From positions 1 through 64,000 of the forward strand of contig JAFWOX010000003.1 in the NCBI GenBank assembly GCA_017545325.1: DNA of 64,000 nucleotides. Direction: 5' to 3'. Position numbers and translations under genes: made by a program. Positions 8,290 to 16,273 of the stretch are shown piece after piece; within the stretch, counting starts at the first letter, position 1, and every line of letters starts with the position of its first letter. The notes below the pieces were generated by a model, which ran no database searches, was not told the origin of the DNA, and was given only the letters and a program-made list of their open reading frames with translations. This stretch comes from Oscillospiraceae bacterium. GTDB taxonomy: Bacteria > Bacillota_A > Clostridia > Oscillospirales > Oscillospiraceae.

Positions 8290-8738
8290 TCATCAACGGA
8301 CCCAATCTGAATATGCTGGGCATCCGGGAGCCGGAGCTGTACGGGAAGCAGGATTTTGCCGCCCTGTGCGCCAGCATCCGGGAGGCCTGCCAACAGGCCG
8401 GAGCGGAGGCGACCCTTTTTCAATCCAACCATGAGGGGGAGCTGGTGGAGGCCATCCAGAGGGCCTACGGCGTCTATGACGGCATCGTCATCAATCCCGC
8501 GGCGTACACCCATACCAGCGTGGCCATCCTGGACGCGCTGAAGGCCGTGGCCATCCCAGCGGTGGAGGTGCACCTCACGGACGTACAGTCCAGGGAGGAG
8601 TTCCGACGCATCTCCTATCCCGGCATGGCCTGCCTGAAAACCTTCGCGGGATACGGTTTTGATGGATACAGGCTTGCAGTAGACTTTTTAATGCGTTATC
8701 TTAAGGAAGAGGAAAAGAAAAAGGAGGAATTCGTGTGA
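8271..8738 (+). CDS. aroQ: 3-dehydroquinate dehydratase, type II
   Basis: Dehydrates 3-dehydroquinate to 3-dehydroshikimate. The 155-residue protein has the signature INGPNLNMLGIREPELYG (residues 8-25) with the catalytic Tyr, FQSNHEGELVE (about 51-61), NPAAYTHTSVAI (about 76-87) and a VEVHL segment. Length matches the dodecameric type II enzymes. The C-terminal tail EEEKKKEEFV is lysine/glutamate-rich because it overlaps the ribosome site of the next gene. It completes the seven-step pathway within this operon. Confidence 0.96.
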   Translation: MGKKLLIINGPNLNMLGIREPELYGKQDFAALCASIREACQQAGAEATLFQSNHEGELVEAIQRAYGVYDGIVINPAAYTHTSVAILDALKAVAIPAVEVHLTDVQSREEFRRISYPGMACLKTFAGYGFDGYRLAVDFLMRYLKEEEKKKEEFV

Positions 8739-9916
8739 TCCCATCTGATACCCTGGGCTGGGGCATCGCCCGAAACTGCATACGCGAGGTATACGAATAC
8801 GGCCTTCGCCTGAAGGCGGAGATCGGGGAGGAGAAGGTTTTTGATTTCAGTCTGGGCAATCCCAGCGTTCCCGCGCCTCCTCAGGTAAAGGAAGCCATCC
8901 TGAAAGCCCTGGAGGATCCCACCCTCCATGACTATACCGTGGCCCCCGGCCGTCCCAGTCTGCGGAAGGCCATTTCCGACCAGCTGAACGCCCGGTGCGG
9001 AGTGAATACGGAATATACGGATATTTATGTCACTTGCGGCGCTTCCGCCGCCGTCACCTCCTCCATTCGGGCCCTGACCCGCATAGGAGAAGAGGTGGTC
9101 GCTTTGGCCCCTCATTACCCGGAGTATCCGGTATTTACCCGTACGGCGGGGGGGAAGTTCGTGGTCTGCTCCCTTCGCCGGGAAGATCTGCAGCTGGACG
9201 AAGCCGCCCTGGAGGCGGTGCTGACGGAGAAAACCGCCGTGGTTCTGGTGAACTCACCCAATAACCCGGCCGGCAGTGTGCTGACGGAGGACAGCCTGAA
9301 GAGACTGGCGGACGTTCTGCATAAGGCGCAGGAGAAATTCGGCCACCCCATCTATATCGTCAGCGACGAGCCCTATCGGGAACTGGAATACGACGGCAAG
9401 CAGGTGCCTAGTCCCATCAGCTTCTATGAAAACACCGTAGTCTGCTACTCTTACAGTAAATCTCTGTCCCTCCCTGGGGAACGGATCGGCTACTGCGCCG
9501 TGAGCGACCGGGCGGCGGATCGGGAAAAGGTCTTCGCCTCCGTGGCCGGCGCAGCACGGTCCTACGGGTACGTCAATCCCCCCAGCCTCATGCAGCGGGT
9601 TATTGAAGCCTGCGTGGATCTCAAGCCGGATATCAGCACCTATAAGGAAAACCGGGATATTCTCTGCGGCATACTGGATGAAGTGAAGTTGCCCTATATC
9701 CATCCCGACGGAGCGTTCTATCTCTTTATCCGCTGCCCGATCCCGGATGCCAAGGAGTTCTGCGAGCATGCCCGGAAATACGGCCTGCTCCTGGTGCCCT
9801 CCAATGATTTCGGCATCACCGGCTATGCCCGGGCGGCCTATTGCGTAAAGGGGGAGATGATCCGCCGGTCTCTTCCCGCTTTCCGGTCCCTGGCACAGGA
9901 ATACGGCCTCTGCTGA
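8735..9916 (+). CDS. PLP-dependent class I/II aminotransferase (predicted aromatic/prephenate aminotransferase role)
   Basis: A fold-type I aminotransferase of 393 aa. Visible landmarks are DFSLGNPSVP (about 36-45), the VNSPNNPAGSV segment (about 171-181), the PLP-contact region YIVSDEPYRELEY, and the PLP lysine in SYSKSLSLPGERIGYC (about 231-246). GTG 8735 overlaps the aroQ stop as GTGA and is preceded by a strong AAGGAGG (8721-8727). Position as last gene of the Phe/Tyr operon suggests it transaminates phenylpyruvate and 4-hydroxyphenylpyruvate; the family also contains aspartate and broad-specificity enzymes, so the substrate is inferred from context only. Confidence 0.85.
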   Translation: MIPSDTLGWGIARNCIREVYEYGLRLKAEIGEEKVFDFSLGNPSVPAPPQVKEAILKALEDPTLHDYTVAPGRPSLRKAISDQLNARCGVNTEYTDIYVTCGASAAVTSSIRALTRIGEEVVALAPHYPEYPVFTRTAGGKFVVCSLRREDLQLDEAALEAVLTEKTAVVLVNSPNNPAGSVLTEDSLKRLADVLHKAQEKFGHPIYIVSDEPYRELEYDGKQVPSPISFYENTVVCYSYSKSLSLPGERIGYCAVSDRAADREKVFASVAGAARSYGYVNPPSLMQRVIEACVDLKPDISTYKENRDILCGILDEVKLPYIHPDGAFYLFIRCPIPDAKEFCEHARKYGLLLVPSNDFGITGYARAAYCVKGEMIRRSLPAFRSLAQEYGLC

Positions 9917-9928
9917 AGGACAGAATCC

Positions 9929-9967
9929 GACCCCGCTTCGGTTGTGATCCGAGGCGGGGTCGCTTTT
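9929..9967 (+). terminator. Rho-independent terminator of the aromatic operon
   Basis: GACCCCGC-TTCGG (9929-9941) pairs with CCGAG-GCGGGGTC (9949-9961) and is followed by GCTTTTTG. It lies 12 bp after the aminotransferase stop. Confidence 0.9.
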
Positions 9968-9982
9968 TGCCATGGCGTCTGT

Positions 9983-10930
9983 TCAGTCGATCCGAAACAC
10001 CCGTTTTTCCAGGGCAGGGACCCGTAGGGTGAAGCGGCCGGGCTGGGCCTGGGGCAGGGATTCGGCATAGATCTCCATGCGGCTGTCGATCCGGTCGATG
10101 GCGGAGAGCAGCTCCGCTTCCGCGCACTTGGGAAGGACCGCCGCGCCGAATTCCGGGTCCCCGTGGTGGGAGAGGATCATGTGGGCCAGAAGAGTCAGCT
10201 TTTCCTCCGGCAGGCCCAGCTCTCTGCCCGCGGCTTCCACCTCACGGGCGCCCATATAGATATGGCCCAGCAGATCTCCGGGCACGCTGTATTCCGTCAC
10301 CAGTCCCAGGGGGGAGAGACGGAATTCCCAGAGCTTGCCCAGATCATGGAGCAGGGTGCCCGCCAGGAGCAAGTCACGGTGGATCACCTCAGCGTAGAGC
10401 CCGGCCATGAAGTCCGCCAGGCGGAGCATATTCAGAGTGTGCATCAGCAAACCGTACAGAAAGGCGTGATGCATGCTTTTGGCGGCGGGGAGGCGGGTGA
10501 AGGCTCCCTCATACCGCTCCGTCAGGGCGAGGCACAGGCGACGGTAATCCTCATCCGTCAGGGATCGGATCACCTGCCGGATCTCGTCCATGGCCGCTGC
10601 CGGGTCGATAGGTGCGGCGGGAACCAGCGCGGCGGGGTCATAGTCATCCTGGTCTCCGGCAAAGCGCATGCGTTGGATGATGAATTGCAGGTTGCCGTTG
10701 AATTCCGTCACCTCGCCCCGGATCAGGGCGGCCTTGCCGCTGTCCTCCGGTCCCGATGGGCCGGAGTAGTTCCAGAGCTTCGCGTCCACGGAGCCGGTAG
10801 CGTCGGAGACGGTGCAGCTGAGGTAGGGCTTTCCTGCGGCGCTCTTTTTGAGCTGGATGTTCCCCAGGGCGTAGTACCCTTCCACCTGATCCCCGATATG
10901 CAGATCCGATACCGCTTTGTTGTATTCCAT
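9983..10930 (-). CDS. YhaM-like 3'-5' exoribonuclease (OB fold + HD domain)
   Basis: The 315-residue protein has an N-terminal OB-fold nucleic-acid-binding region (about 10-95: GYYALGNIQLKKS, DATGSVDAKLWN) and a C-terminal HD phosphohydrolase domain with MHHAFLYGLLMHTL, the HD pair in LLHDLGKLWEF (about 196-206), and ILSHHGD. This order is that of Bacillus YhaM/CvfA-type 3'-5' exonucleases acting in RNA turnover. It is the last gene of a minus-strand three-gene unit and lies 30 bp after the AlkZ-related gene. The family assignment is firm; the physiological substrate is not visible. Confidence 0.85.
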   Translation of the reverse strand: MEYNKAVSDLHIGDQVEGYYALGNIQLKKSAAGKPYLSCTVSDATGSVDAKLWNYSGPSGPEDSGKAALIRGEVTEFNGNLQFIIQRMRFAGDQDDYDPAALVPAAPIDPAAAMDEIRQVIRSLTDEDYRRLCLALTERYEGAFTRLPAAKSMHHAFLYGLLMHTLNMLRLADFMAGLYAEVIHRDLLLAGTLLHDLGKLWEFRLSPLGLVTEYSVPGDLLGHIYMGAREVEAAGRELGLPEEKLTLLAHMILSHHGDPEFGAAVLPKCAEAELLSAIDRIDSRMEIYAESLPQAQPGRFTLRVPALEKRVFRID

Positions 10931-10960
10931 CGTCCGCCTCCTGTGATGATGAGCTGCGCA

Positions 10961-11677
10961 TCATTTCAGCAATCTGCGCAGGGCCTTTTCCTCCGCCCGG
11001 GGAAAATGCTCCCGCAGATGCAGGAAGATCCGCTCCCGGGACTCCTCCGGGTCCTCCTCGTAGGCAGAGGTCACCAGCGCCTCTCCCCATCGGGCCTCCG
11101 GGGTGCATAGCACCGCGATATGCCAGCCGTAGGGTTGGCCTTTCTTATTCAGCCGGGAGCGGAAATCCCGGATCACCAGATAGGTCTGCATCTGCAGCCC
11201 GGTAAGGGCGGCTTCGAAGCCGTGCTCGCCCTCGCTTCCGAAGCCGGCGAGACGGCGGATCTCATTGGAAAACCGCTCCTCTTTGCCGGGGAACAAATCC
11301 ATGATCCGCTTCATTTTGGCTTTGGCCTTGCCCTCCTCCCAGAGGGCATCGAAATCATACCCATCCCGCCGCAGGTTGGCAAAGCGGGGGAACCAATCCA
11401 GGGAGACGAAGCCCGCTCTGCCGCCGAAGAACTTGCCGTAGGCGACCTTGCCCCGGCGGGCGAGCTGTTCCCGCCAGCTCCAGGGGTCCCGTTCCTCCCG
11501 GTCCGTCCACCAGTCTGCGGGATCCGTATGTTCCTCCACGGAGAAGCCCTTGACTTCGTTTTCGAACAGGGGAAGGAAGCCCAGCTCCTCCACCCGCGCC
11601 TCCAGCTCCTCCGGGGTCCGGAGCTGACCCGGTCCCGTGCGGCCATGGAGGATCCATTCGCCGTTTTCCTTACCCAT
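10961..11677 (-). CDS. Conserved protein resembling the AlkZ-related family
   Basis: A soluble 238-residue protein with no signal peptide. Conserved-looking blocks are EELGFLPLFENEVKGFSVEEHT (start about 27), WWTDREERDPWSWRE (about 55-69), YGKFFGGRAGFVSLDWFP (about 78-95), RRDGYDFDALWEEG and LQMQTYLVIRDFR. I recognise these from proteins annotated AlkZ-related in Clostridia; AlkZ is a DNA glycosylase family, but activity is not established here and the many Trp/Asp residues give no clear catalytic motif. Its ATG lies 3 bp after the lipoprotein stop, so the two are probably co-transcribed. Confidence 0.6.
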   Translation of the reverse strand: MGKENGEWILHGRTGPGQLRTPEELEARVEELGFLPLFENEVKGFSVEEHTDPADWWTDREERDPWSWREQLARRGKVAYGKFFGGRAGFVSLDWFPRFANLRRDGYDFDALWEEGKAKAKMKRIMDLFPGKEERFSNEIRRLAGFGSEGEHGFEAALTGLQMQTYLVIRDFRSRLNKKGQPYGWHIAVLCTPEARWGEALVTSAYEEDPEESRERIFLHLREHFPRAEEKALRRLLK

Positions 11678-11680
11678 GGC

Positions 11681-13678
11681 TCAGCCTACGGGGACGATGG
11701 GCGTTGCGCCCATGTATCGGCGGAAAGAAAAGGCGGTATCCTCCTCCGCGAAGCCGGGAAGGAGCAAACCCAGGCTTCCGGCGCCGCCGATCTGGTACAG
11801 GGAAAGGATCTGCTCTCCCGGCAGCTGGACCAGGGAGAAAGCATAGTCGCCGATCCGATCCGTATCCCGGTCATCGGAGCCGCCGATCCATTCGCTCCAG
11901 CTCTCGGAGCCGGCGGTATAGCGGACCGCGTCCGGCGCCTCGTCCTCCCGGGCGTTCAGCCGGAAAAAATCGCCCTGCAGGCTGTACCAGGTATCCGGGA
12001 GAACGATATCCGCCCTCCCATCCTTATAGATCTGCAGGCAGGCCAGGATATCCTGGTCAGTGCCGTCTGTCAGGAGCCAGGGGCTGCCGCTGAGTACGTT
12101 CATCAGTTCATCTTCGTTCAGGGGGGTGCAGCCCCGGCCCTCACCGTCCAGGTCGTGACCCGTGACATATCGCGGCGTGTCCAGCTCCATGGCGGAGTTC
12201 CAGTTATCTTGCCCGAACCAGTATTCTCCCCAGGAATAATCCTTGGTAAGCTCCAGCCGCAGCCGGGGATACCAGGCCAGATTGACCTCCAGGGCAACGG
12301 ATTCATTCGCATTCAGCGTGCCGGTGAACAGCACTTGATCCGGGAGCTTTGCTCCGATGAGCGCCTCCATGGCTGCCGCATGCGCCCCGGACATGGACGC
12401 CCGTTGGAAACTGTACTGCAAACCGTCCTTCCCAGAGGTGACCACCGCCCAGACCCAGTCGGGCTCGTCGGAATCCAGATGCTCCGTGGGGATGCAGGCG
12501 GAGACTCCGAAGACCGCCTCCGCCTCCTCCCGGGTCTCATAGAAGCGGATCATGGCCAGCTCCACCGGGGCGATCTCACCGGCCCGGGAAACGGAGTGAA
12601 ACAGCCAGCCGATGCCGTCTGACTGATCGGCCCAGAGCAGCCAGGCTCTGTAAACCTGTTCTTCGTCCTCCGGCAGGGTATAGTAGACGGTCAGTCGTCC
12701 GCCGATCCTGTACATGCTCCGGATCTGGATCGGTTCCGAAGCGGAAGGATCCCGGTAGCCCATGAAATGCTCCTCGTCCGGCTCAAACCACCAGAGGAGC
12801 GGGTTCTGGGCCTCCCGGTAATCCGTATTCGTCTTTTTGTCAGCCAGCTCCGTCAGATCGGCCTTCCGGATGACCATGAGCTCGCCCTCCGGCTCCTCCC
12901 GGTATTGCTTCCGCCAGGCGGTCAGCTCCTCCTCCGTGGGCTCCCGGGAGACACCTGCGCCCCCGGCGCAGACGGCTGCCCAGTCGATCTCCTGGGGATA
13001 GGCGTAGCAGGTGCGGAAGAAGCCCCAGTCCCCGGGGGTGATCCGGGCGGCGATCTCCGCCGTCTCCTCCGCGTCCAGGGGACGGCCGTCCTCCTGGGGC
13101 TGGACCCGGTTGAACCAGAGGGTGCTCCCGCCGGGGGTGCCGTCCGGATTTTCCCAGGTGCAGCTCACTTCCATATCCCATTCGTTCATGGCGGTGACGG
13201 CGAAGCGCCGGAGGCCTTCTGCATTCCCTTCCCGGAAGAAGAGTACCCCTGTCTCGTCCTGCATCACGGCCATACCATCGCAGACGGACCACAGCCCGCC
13301 GCCTGTACGCTCGTAGAAATCAACCCCGGCGTCGTCATAATAGAATTGCAGCCATTCTTCGACGCCATTTTCCCAGGCTTCCTCGTAGCTGCCCTCCGCC
13401 TCATAGGCGTACAGACACCAGAGAGAGTTCGCCAGTTCATCGGGCAGGAGGTCAAGCCGCACCGGCTCCGGCGTGGGCTCCGGTGTGGGTTCGGGGGTCG
13501 GCTCCGGGGTCGGCTTCGGGGTGGGGTTCGGAGTCGGCGTCGCCGCGGGAGCCGCCGTTTCCGGCGGGACAGAAGGCTGGATTGCCTGGGTGGGGATAGG
13601 CGTGACCGTGCCGCAGCCGGCCAGAAGACCCAGGAGCAGCAGTATAGCGATCAGCCTCATCGCGCTGTTGTGCTTCAT
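11681..13678 (-). CDS. Large lipoprotein of unknown function with TPEP-repeat stalk
   Basis: A 665-residue exported protein. Residues 1-22 form a type II signal peptide ending in the lipobox LLAGC. A Pro/Thr/Glu-rich linker with repeated PTPEP units (about residues 46-73) holds the rest away from the membrane. The remaining 590 residues are acidic and rich in Trp and Tyr, with alternating charged turns, suggesting beta-rich extracellular repeats; I recognise no catalytic motif. Start ATG 13678 follows AAAGGAGGG, with a TTGAAT-17 bp-TATAAT promoter upstream. It begins a three-gene minus-strand unit. Confidence 0.75.
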   Translation of the reverse strand: MKHNSAMRLIAILLLLGLLAGCGTVTPIPTQAIQPSVPPETAAPAATPTPNPTPKPTPEPTPEPTPEPTPEPVRLDLLPDELANSLWCLYAYEAEGSYEEAWENGVEEWLQFYYDDAGVDFYERTGGGLWSVCDGMAVMQDETGVLFFREGNAEGLRRFAVTAMNEWDMEVSCTWENPDGTPGGSTLWFNRVQPQEDGRPLDAEETAEIAARITPGDWGFFRTCYAYPQEIDWAAVCAGGAGVSREPTEEELTAWRKQYREEPEGELMVIRKADLTELADKKTNTDYREAQNPLLWWFEPDEEHFMGYRDPSASEPIQIRSMYRIGGRLTVYYTLPEDEEQVYRAWLLWADQSDGIGWLFHSVSRAGEIAPVELAMIRFYETREEAEAVFGVSACIPTEHLDSDEPDWVWAVVTSGKDGLQYSFQRASMSGAHAAAMEALIGAKLPDQVLFTGTLNANESVALEVNLAWYPRLRLELTKDYSWGEYWFGQDNWNSAMELDTPRYVTGHDLDGEGRGCTPLNEDELMNVLSGSPWLLTDGTDQDILACLQIYKDGRADIVLPDTWYSLQGDFFRLNAREDEAPDAVRYTAGSESWSEWIGGSDDRDTDRIGDYAFSLVQLPGEQILSLYQIGGAGSLGLLLPGFAEEDTAFSFRRYMGATPIVPVG

Positions 13679-13725
13679 TACCGTGCCCTCCTTTCGAGTT
13701 GGATGGGTGGAAAGGCTTTGGGTCC

Positions 13726-13754
13726 ATTATAATGCATAGGGACCGAAGATTCAA
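13726..13754 (-). promoter_or_regulatory. Promoter of the lipoprotein operon
   Basis: Minus strand TTGAAT (13754-13749), 17 bp, TATAAT (13731-13726), about 48 bp upstream of the lipoprotein ATG. It is divergent from the promoter at 13812. Confidence 0.75.
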
Positions 13755-13811
13755 TGTCTTTGCGCCGGGCCGCCTGCGCCTATCCGCCCCGGAGAAGTCT
13801 GCGTATATGAT

Positions 13812-13840
13812 TTGAAATTCTCCGTAAGCGGTGCTATAAT
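13812..13840 (+). promoter_or_regulatory. Promoter of the QueG/RdhA-like triad operon
   Basis: TTGAAA (13812-13817), 17 bp, TATAAT (13835-13840) with an extended TGC just before the -10. It lies about 50 bp upstream of the first gene. Confidence 0.85.
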
Positions 13841-13888
13841 ACAAACTTAATATGAGGCGAATCAAGATACACACAAGAGGTGAACGCT

Positions 13889-14881
13889 ATGGGAATGCCA
13901 ACATTGGAAAAGCAGATCAAAGATTTTGTCCTCACCGAATGTCACCAGGAAAAGGTGGGCATCGCCAGCATCGAGCGCTTCAATTCCGCGCCCAAGGGGA
14001 TGCATCCCACGGATTTCCTGCCCGGGTGCCAGTCGGTGATCATGTTCTGCACTCGTCTGCCGGATGGAGCCGTCAACGCCGCGCTCCGGGCCTATGAGGA
14101 CCGGAAGTTCAATGTACACGGGCAGTATGGCATGTTCGGGTACGTAGGCTCCCCCAACTATAACCTGCTCTGGGCAGCTTACCGGCTGGCCCGGTATTTG
14201 GAGCAGAATACCGGGGAGATCGCCATGCCCATGACCGCTGGCCCCACCCATGGCTCCGGAATGCTCAGCATGCGCCACTGCGCCGTGGCCGCCGGTCTGG
14301 GTCAGTTCGGCTGGCACAGCATCGTCCTCACCCCGGAATTCGGGCCCCGGAACCGGTTCGGCGGGGTGCTGACCACCCTGAAGCTCACTCCGGACCCCAT
14401 GATGGGGGGCAAGCGCCTCTGCGACTATGAGAAATGCCATATCTGCGAGAAGGTCTGTCCCACCGGCGCTATCCCGGCCTATAAGCCGGGACAGGAGCGG
14501 GTGGTGGATTTCGGCGAAGGCCAGATCGAAAAATACTCCGGCCTGAACTGGACCAAGTGCAAGATCGCCTGCGAGGGCTGCTACGCGGACTTCAATTTCA
14601 ACGGGGATTACAACCTGATGGATCCCATCATGGAGAACCCCATCGACGAGGAGTTCTCTCCGGCCCAGCGCTTCCGGGTGAAGAAGGAGAATATCTACCA
14701 CCACTTCATCCAACACCAGACCTCCTGGAAATGCGGCAACTGCCTCCAGTACTGTCCCGTGGGCAACTGGAAGGAGCGTTTTCATGATACGAAAGTCTCC
14801 AACGTGGATATCAATCAGTATATCGACGACTGCCCGGATGTGGACGTGGATACTTACAACTGGGAGGAGGCGCGGAAATGA
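13889..14881 (+). CDS. QueG/reductive-dehalogenase-like double 4Fe-4S protein, paralogue 1
   Basis: A 330-residue cytosolic protein (no TAT or Sec signal). The central block AGLGQFGWHSIVLTPEFGPR (about 144-163) matches the core of epoxyqueuosine reductase and reductive dehalogenase catalytic subunits, which bind cobalamin. It is followed by a ferredoxin-like segment with CX4CX2CX3CP (CDYEKCHICEKVCP, about 180-193), an extra CX3CX2C cluster, and a C-terminal CX2CX3CP (CGNCLQYCPVGNW). I chose ATG 13889, 6-7 nt after AGAGGTGA; GTG 13880 is possible. Family knowledge suggests a corrinoid/Fe-S oxidoreductase; the substrate is unknown. It is probably not housekeeping QueG because three divergent copies are stacked here. 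Confidence 0.8.
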   Translation: MGMPTLEKQIKDFVLTECHQEKVGIASIERFNSAPKGMHPTDFLPGCQSVIMFCTRLPDGAVNAALRAYEDRKFNVHGQYGMFGYVGSPNYNLLWAAYRLARYLEQNTGEIAMPMTAGPTHGSGMLSMRHCAVAAGLGQFGWHSIVLTPEFGPRNRFGGVLTTLKLTPDPMMGGKRLCDYEKCHICEKVCPTGAIPAYKPGQERVVDFGEGQIEKYSGLNWTKCKIACEGCYADFNFNGDYNLMDPIMENPIDEEFSPAQRFRVKKENIYHHFIQHQTSWKCGNCLQYCPVGNWKERFHDTKVSNVDINQYIDDCPDVDVDTYNWEEARK

Positions 14882-15816
14882 CCAGAACGGAAGCGGTCAA
14901 AAACCGCATCTTCACCGGTTCGGATATGGACTATGTGGGCATTTGCCCCGCCGCAGCGCTGGAGGATGAACCCCGGGGCCGCCGTCCCTCTGACCTGCTC
15001 CCCAATGCGAAAAGCATCATCGTCTATGGGCGGCGGCTGATCTCCGGCTCCATCCAGACCAAGTTCCGCCAGTTCGAAAACGGTGTGATGAACGTCTCGG
15101 GCTCCTATTCCGCCCATTCCTTCGTCCTCAGCGTGAACCACCTGTGCATGAAGGAGACCTACGATATTGCCCAGTGGATGGAAAACACATACGGCTGCTT
15201 CGCCATGCCTCTGACCAACAACGTGCTCCAGGCGGTACAGCCGGAGGGGAACTACGTCCCCTATTTTGCGGATCCCCTGAAGTCCGGCCTGCCCATCGAT
15301 CTGTACAAGGCCGCCTACTGGGCGGGGATCGGGGAGATGGGCTGGAACCACCGGATCATCACCCCGGATAACGGGCCCCGGATCTATCTCTGCGCCATCG
15401 TCACCAGCCTGGAATTCGAGGAGTACGACAAGCCCTATGCCGGCGAAAAGCTCTGCGACCCGGAAAAATGCGGCGCCGTCTGCGTTCAGGTCTGCCCCGT
15501 CCATGCTTTGGAGTCGGAGGGGATCCAGTGGAAGACCGGGGAAGCGAAGGTCAGGGTGGGGAAGCTGGATGTAAACGGCTGCGCCGCCGCCTGCTTCGGA
15601 TTCAAGCGGGAGCTGAACCGCTTTGCCTCCAATGTGATCGAAAGCGAGCATCCCAGCGATGAGGAGCTGGCTTCCGCCCTGGAAAAGCAGTTTGAAAGCC
15701 CCGGCTTCCAGACCCTGGATCATCTGCCCATGTACCACTGCGACCGCTGCCTCGTATACTGTCCGGTGGGCAACTGGGCGGAGAAATTCCGGAAGACCGG
15801 ATTATCCAATAAGTGA
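14878..15816 (+). CDS. QueG/reductive-dehalogenase-like double 4Fe-4S protein, paralogue 2
   Basis: A 312-residue protein starting inside the stop of paralogue 1 (ATGA). The core segment AGIGEMGWNHRIITPDNGPR (about 157-176) aligns with the equivalent block of paralogue 1. Iron-sulfur motifs are CX4CX3CX3CP (CDPEKCGAVCVQVCP; one residue longer between the second and third Cys than in its neighbours) and a C-terminal CX2CX3CP in CDRCLVYCPVGNW. The N-terminus MDYVGICPAAALEDEP resembles paralogue 3 (MDLVGVCPASALDAEP), so these two are closer to each other than to paralogue 1. Likely a cytosolic corrinoid or Fe-S electron-transfer enzyme; the specific role is unknown. Confidence 0.78.
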   Translation: MTRTEAVKNRIFTGSDMDYVGICPAAALEDEPRGRRPSDLLPNAKSIIVYGRRLISGSIQTKFRQFENGVMNVSGSYSAHSFVLSVNHLCMKETYDIAQWMENTYGCFAMPLTNNVLQAVQPEGNYVPYFADPLKSGLPIDLYKAAYWAGIGEMGWNHRIITPDNGPRIYLCAIVTSLEFEEYDKPYAGEKLCDPEKCGAVCVQVCPVHALESEGIQWKTGEAKVRVGKLDVNGCAAACFGFKRELNRFASNVIESEHPSDEELASALEKQFESPGFQTLDHLPMYHCDRCLVYCPVGNWAEKFRKTGLSNK

Positions 15817-15827
15817 GGGCAGGGAAG

Positions 15828-16256
15828 ATGAAAAAAAGGATCGTGTTATTGTCCACCGCCCTGCCGGAGGGGTATCTGCCCTATCGGGGGGAATACGTGT
15901 ATAAGGTCAAGGCCTTCCGGGAAGGGGCCAGGGGCCTGGGCCCCGGCTTCCCCCAGCCGGAATTCCTGGAGCTGGAGCTGGAGGGCGTCGGCGGCATCGA
16001 CGGCAAGCTGGAGCGGGTGATCCCCGTCAGCACGGCCAATCCCCTGGACTGCCGCATCCATAAATACTATCTGCTGGAGCACAATGTCTGGATCAAGAAT
16101 CTGGGCGACGGCCGGTATGTGTCCGACTGGACCTCCGCCGAGTCCTGGGCCCTGGCGGTGCAGCAGACCCTGGACGAGGACGGGAACGTGACGGCTGAGC
16201 GGGAGCTGGGCTTCAGCATCATCCACAGCGACCGCCGCGCCGGGATCGTGCTTTGA
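15828..16256 (+). CDS. Small soluble protein of unknown function within the Fe-S triad operon
   Basis: A 142-residue protein lying between paralogues 2 and 3 and translated in the same direction. It has no signal peptide, membrane segment or cysteine cluster; only one Cys is present. Notable segments are YLPYRGEYVYKVKAFREGARGLG and VIPVSTANPLDCRIHKYYLLEHNVWI. I chose ATG 15828 behind the purine-rich AGGGAAG; a GTG at 15813 overlaps the previous stop and would add five residues. I do not recognise the family. Its constant embedding in the operon suggests a subunit, chaperone or substrate-binding partner of the Fe-S proteins, which is inference. Confidence 0.65.
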   Translation: MKKRIVLLSTALPEGYLPYRGEYVYKVKAFREGARGLGPGFPQPEFLELELEGVGGIDGKLERVIPVSTANPLDCRIHKYYLLEHNVWIKNLGDGRYVSDWTSAESWALAVQQTLDEDGNVTAERELGFSIIHSDRRAGIVL

Positions 16257-16273
16257 GGAGGGAGGAACGGAAT

